Made by a program: the position numbers and the translations under genes. From Odoribacteraceae bacterium (GTDB lineage Bacteria > Bacteroidota > Bacteroidia > Bacteroidales > Marinifilaceae), in contig JAIRKS010000099.1 of assembly GCA_031259905.1 (NCBI GenBank), positions 1 to 9,561 on the forward strand: a DNA stretch of 9,561 nucleotides, written 5' to 3'. Positions 7,670 to 9,561 of this stretch are shown piece after piece. Positions within the stretch are counted from its first letter, which is position 1. The number at the start of each line of letters is the position of its first letter. Below the pieces are notes generated by a model. The model had not been told where the DNA came from and ran no database searches. It saw only the letters and a list, made by a program, of their open reading frames with translations.

Positions 7670-7680
7670 ACGCGATACCC

Positions 7681-8892
7681 ATGAACATCCTCGTGTTAAA
7701 CTGCGGCAGCTCTTCCATCAAGTACCAGCTCCTGGACATGTCCGCCTCGCCGGTACTCCTGGCCCGCGGCATCGTCGACAAGATCGCCCTCCCCGCGGGC
7801 AAGTTCACGCACGTGCCCGCCGCGCGCCAGCCGTCGGTCGTCGAGCGCCCCGTGCCCGACCACGCCGCGGGCATACAGCTCATCCTCTCGGCTCTCGTCG
7901 ACTCGTCGACGGGCGTGCTCGCCTCCCTGACCGACATACACGCCGTCGGCCACCGCGTCGCGCACGGTGGAGAGTACTTCCCCGGCAGCGTCCTCGTCGA
8001 CGCGGGCGTGAAAGAGAAGATCGCCGCCTGCAGCGCGCTGGCCCCGCTCCACAACCCCGCGAACCTCACCGGCATCGAGGCCCTGGAGAGCCTCCTGCCC
8101 GGGACGCCGCAGGTCGCCGTCTTCGACACATCCTTCCACCAGACGTTACCCCCGAAGGCCTACACCTACGGCCTGCCGCTCGCCCTTTGCCGACGCCACG
8201 GCGTCCGTCGCTACGGCTTCCACGGCACCTCCCACGCCTTCGTCGCCCGTCGCGCGTGCGAGCTGCTCGGCTGGGACATCGGCGAGAAGAAGATCATCAC
8301 CTGCCACCTCGGCAACGGATCCTCGATCACGGCTATCGAACGCGGGCGCTCCGTCGACACCTCTATGGGCTTCACGCCCAGCGCCGGCGTTATCATGGGC
8401 ACCCGCGCGGGCGACGTGGATCCCGGCGCGCTACTCTACCTCGTCGAGCGCGAGGGGATGGACGCGGAGGCGGCGAACGCCCTCGTCAACAAGCGATCGG
8501 GCCTCCTCGGGGTGTCGGGCCTCACCCCCGACTGCCGCGAGCTATGGGAAGCCGTCCGCGACGGATCCGGCGACGCGCGCCTGGCCCTCGACATGCTGGG
8601 TTACCAGGTAAAGAAGTACATCGGGAGTTACGCGGCCGTGCTCAACGGCGTCGACCTCGTCGTCTTCACGGGCGGCATCGGGGAGAACGATCACGACATC
8701 CGCCGCGCCGCCTGCGAAGGGATGCAGTACCTCGGCATCGACTTCGACGACGCCGCGAACCACGGCGTCAGGGGGAAAGACAAGGTGTTGACGCGCCCCG
8801 GCTCGAGGGTCACCGTCATGTCGATCAACACGAACGAGGAGCTGGTCATCGCCACCGACACGATGATCCTGGCAGCGCCACTGCAAACGTGA
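7681..8892 (+). CDS. ackA: Acetate kinase
   Basis: The 403-residue cytoplasmic enzyme transfers phosphate between acetyl phosphate and ADP, producing acetate and ATP, and works directly after Pta. The family start MNILVLNCGSSSIKYQ fixes ATG at 7681. An in-frame ATG at 7609 would overlap pta by 61 bases and add a stretch with no similarity. Conserved active-site residues are present: N7, R92 (GHRVAHGG), D149 (VFDTSFHQTLP), H181 (RYGFHGTSH), H209 (CHLGNGSS) and R242 (GVIMGTRAGDVDP), then the nucleotide-binding FTGGIGEN (329-336) and NTNEE (383-387). Length and motif order are normal, with no sign of decay. The reading uses mostly G or C in third positions, more so than the susCD genes. An intrinsic terminator begins 25 bases after the stop. 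Confidence 0.98.
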   Translation: MNILVLNCGSSSIKYQLLDMSASPVLLARGIVDKIALPAGKFTHVPAARQPSVVERPVPDHAAGIQLILSALVDSSTGVLASLTDIHAVGHRVAHGGEYFPGSVLVDAGVKEKIAACSALAPLHNPANLTGIEALESLLPGTPQVAVFDTSFHQTLPPKAYTYGLPLALCRRHGVRRYGFHGTSHAFVARRACELLGWDIGEKKIITCHLGNGSSITAIERGRSVDTSMGFTPSAGVIMGTRAGDVDPGALLYLVEREGMDAEAANALVNKRSGLLGVSGLTPDCRELWEAVRDGSGDARLALDMLGYQVKKYIGSYAAVLNGVDLVVFTGGIGENDHDIRRAACEGMQYLGIDFDDAANHGVRGKDKVLTRPGSRVTVMSINTNEELVIATDTMILAAPLQT

Positions 8893-8894
8893 CG

Positions 8895-8918
8895 CTGTCG
8901 GGAGTTGTGCCCCGGCAG
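8895..8918 (+). other. Small hairpin between ackA stop and terminator
   Basis: CTGTCGGG (8895-8902) pairs with CCCGGCAG (8911-8918) over eight positions with one G-U pair and an 8-base loop. It sits directly before the main terminator stem and shares one base with it, so the two could stack as tandem hairpins. It may protect the mRNA 3' end. It has no T-tract of its own. Confidence 0.4.
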
Positions 8919-8948
8919 GGCGAGGCAAACGTGCCTCGCCCTTTTTTT
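8918..8948 (+). terminator. Intrinsic terminator of the pta-ackA operon
   Basis: GGGCGAGGCA (8918-8927) and TGCCTCGCCC (8932-8941) form a perfect 10-base stem with the loop AACG, followed immediately by seven T residues (8942-8948). This is a canonical Rho-independent terminator 25 bases after the ackA stop. Confidence 0.95.
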
Positions 8949-9005
8949 GTGCTCGCTCCCCGACGTTTTCCCGCGCGCGCCCGTGCCGTCGCCCCCCACC
9001 GCGAA

Positions 9006-9045
9006 CTTCCCGCGCTACGCGACACCGCCGGACATCCCCGCTTTT
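9006..9045. repeat. Possible decayed copy at the array edge
   Basis: The segment TCCCGCGCTACGCGACAC (9008-9025) resembles the array palindrome in the neighbouring copy at 9088 (ATCTCGCGCTAACGCGAAAC) with one base missing and several changes. It lies about one period before the first clear unit. The linker that would follow (9026-9045) is only recognisable at its last bases, CTTTT. It may be a degenerate edge unit, or chance in CG-rich sequence. Confidence 0.3.
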
Positions 9046-9213
9046 ATATCGCGCTCGCGCGAGACACTTTTATATTACTTCACGATTATCTCGCGCTAAC
9101 GCGAAACACTTTTATATTACTTCGCCGTTGTCTCGCGCTCGCTCGAGACACTTTTATATTACTCCGCCGTTGTCTCGCGCTCGTTCGAGACACTTTTATA
9201 TTACTCCGCCGTC

Positions 9214-9297
9214 GTCTCGCGCTCGCGCGAAACAATAGAATCAAGTGACAAAAATCTGTCGCGCTCATGCGACAGACTAGAAACAGGTGACAAAATA
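9214..9297. repeat. Higher-order repeat copy 1 (two-unit module)
   Basis: This 84-base pair of units recurs at 9466-9549, exactly 252 bases (six units) away. By hand count 80 of 84 bases agree: the first 42 are identical and the second 42 differ at four positions. The module is the only place where the GTGACAAAA-type linkers and the CTGTCGC...GCGACAG palindrome variant occur, so it travels as a block within the array. Confidence 0.9.
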
Positions 9298-9465
9298 GTC
9301 TCGCGCAAGCGCGAGACGCTTTCGGATTGCCTCGCTGCTGTCTCGCGCAAGCGCGAGACACTTTCGGATTGTCTCGCTGTTGTCTCGCGCTCACGCGAAA
9401 CACTTTTATATTACTCCGCCGTCGTCTCGCGCTCGCGCGAAACACTTTCGTACTACTCCACGATC

Positions 9466-9549
9466 GTCTCGCGCTCGCGCGAAACAATAGAATCAAGTGA
9501 CAAAAATCTGTCGCACTCATGCGACAAGCTAGAAACAGGTGAAAAAATA
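9466..9549. repeat. Higher-order repeat copy 2 (two-unit module)
   Basis: This is the second copy of the module at 9214-9297. Its second palindrome reads CTGTCGCACTCATGCGACAA, against CTGTCGCGCTCATGCGACAG in copy 1. The unit that follows (9550) has a TC-centred palindrome, whereas the unit after copy 1 (9298) has an AA centre, so the duplicated block appears to end near the module boundary. Confidence 0.9.
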
Positions 9550-9561
9550 GTCTCGCGCTCG

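Larger units (their letters stand above)
9046..9561. repeat. Array of 42-base palindromic tandem repeats, at least 12 copies, cut by window end
   Basis: Units begin at 9046, 9088, 9130, 9172, 9214, 9256, 9298, 9340, 9382, 9424, 9466, 9508 and 9550 (the last cut), an exact 42-base period without one insertion or deletion. Each unit is a 20-base imperfect palindrome, typically GTCTCGCGCTCGCGCGAAAC, followed by a 22-base linker. The copies at 9298 and 9340 (GTCTCGCGCAAGCGCGAGAC) are perfect over 9-base arms. Linkers form two families: one starting ACTTTTATATTACT or ACTTTCGGATTG, the other with TAGAA...GTGACAAAA. The first unit (9046) is the most degenerate, as often seen at array edges. The period equals about four helical turns, so the dyads would face the same side of the DNA. 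Structurally similar arrays include the F-plasmid sopC centromere (43-base units with dyads) and REP/BIME clusters, but I see no sequence relation to them. Function is unknown. The array starts about 100 bases past the ackA terminator. Confidence 0.95.

Noticed and set aside
7609..7680. Upstream ATG start for ackA
   Set aside because: The extra 24 residues are Arg-rich, lie over the end of pta, and precede the standard MNILVLNCGSS start.
8187..9248. Plus-strand open frame of 353 codons overlapping ackA and the array
   Set aside because: It lies out of frame over ackA, is extremely rich in Arg and Pro as expected for a shifted frame of GC-rich DNA, and crosses the intrinsic terminator.
9250..9297. 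Minus-strand promoter in the GTGACAAAATA linker (reads TATTTTG)
   Set aside because: It is one base short of TAnnTTTG, recurs only as part of the repeat, and has no -33 partner.
9046..9561. CRISPR array
   Set aside because: The 20-base repeat and 22-base interval look superficially CRISPR-like, but the intervals are not unique spacers: they fall into two families and some are identical. No cas gene is present and the repeats vary more than a CRISPR would.
9046..9561. Integron attC-like cassette sites
   Set aside because: The spacing is far too short for cassettes, and the core GTTRRRY with its partner is not present.

Overview
The window reads as chromosomal DNA of a high-GC member of the Bacteroidota, most likely Bacteroidales. 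The evidence is a complete SusC/SusD outer-membrane uptake pair with SusD-type and third-gene lipoproteins, 7- and 8-base matches to the Bacteroides-type -7 promoter element (TAnnTTTG), AT-rich leaders in place of Shine-Dalgarno sites, and FabG, Pta and AckA of the kind found in that phylum. I cannot name the genus from sequence alone.

Layout. Bases 1-5222 hold a minus-strand operon, read right to left: susC-like TonB-dependent transporter (5222-2058), susD-like lipoprotein (2038-551) and a third lipoprotein with a fasciclin-like N-terminal region (532 to beyond the left edge, so its 3' end is missing). The gaps are only 19 and 18 bases, so the three are probably one transcript making one surface complex for import of an unidentified nutrient. 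No glycan-degrading enzyme or regulator is visible, so the substrate is unknown. Bases 5223-5736 are non-coding and hold the susC promoter region, an inverted repeat overlapping it, and a strong hairpin that probably ends fabG transcription.

fabG (5737-6483, minus) encodes 3-oxoacyl-ACP reductase of fatty acid synthesis. It is divergent from pta-ackA (6671-7669 and 7681-8892, plus), which convert acetyl-CoA to acetate with ATP formation. Their promoters share a mirrored -7 box (GCTACATT) in the 187-base gap. A textbook intrinsic terminator (8918-8948) closes the pta-ackA operon.

From about 9046 to the right edge lies the most unusual element: at least 12 full copies and one cut copy of a repeat with an exact 42-base period. 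Each copy has a 20-base imperfect palindrome and a 22-base linker. Linkers fall into two families in a mosaic with a 252-base higher-order period, and the palindrome arms show paired substitutions that keep the dyad intact. It is neither a CRISPR array nor a convincing gene. The best reading is an array of protein-binding dyads or RNA/DNA hairpins of unknown function, and it continues outside the window.
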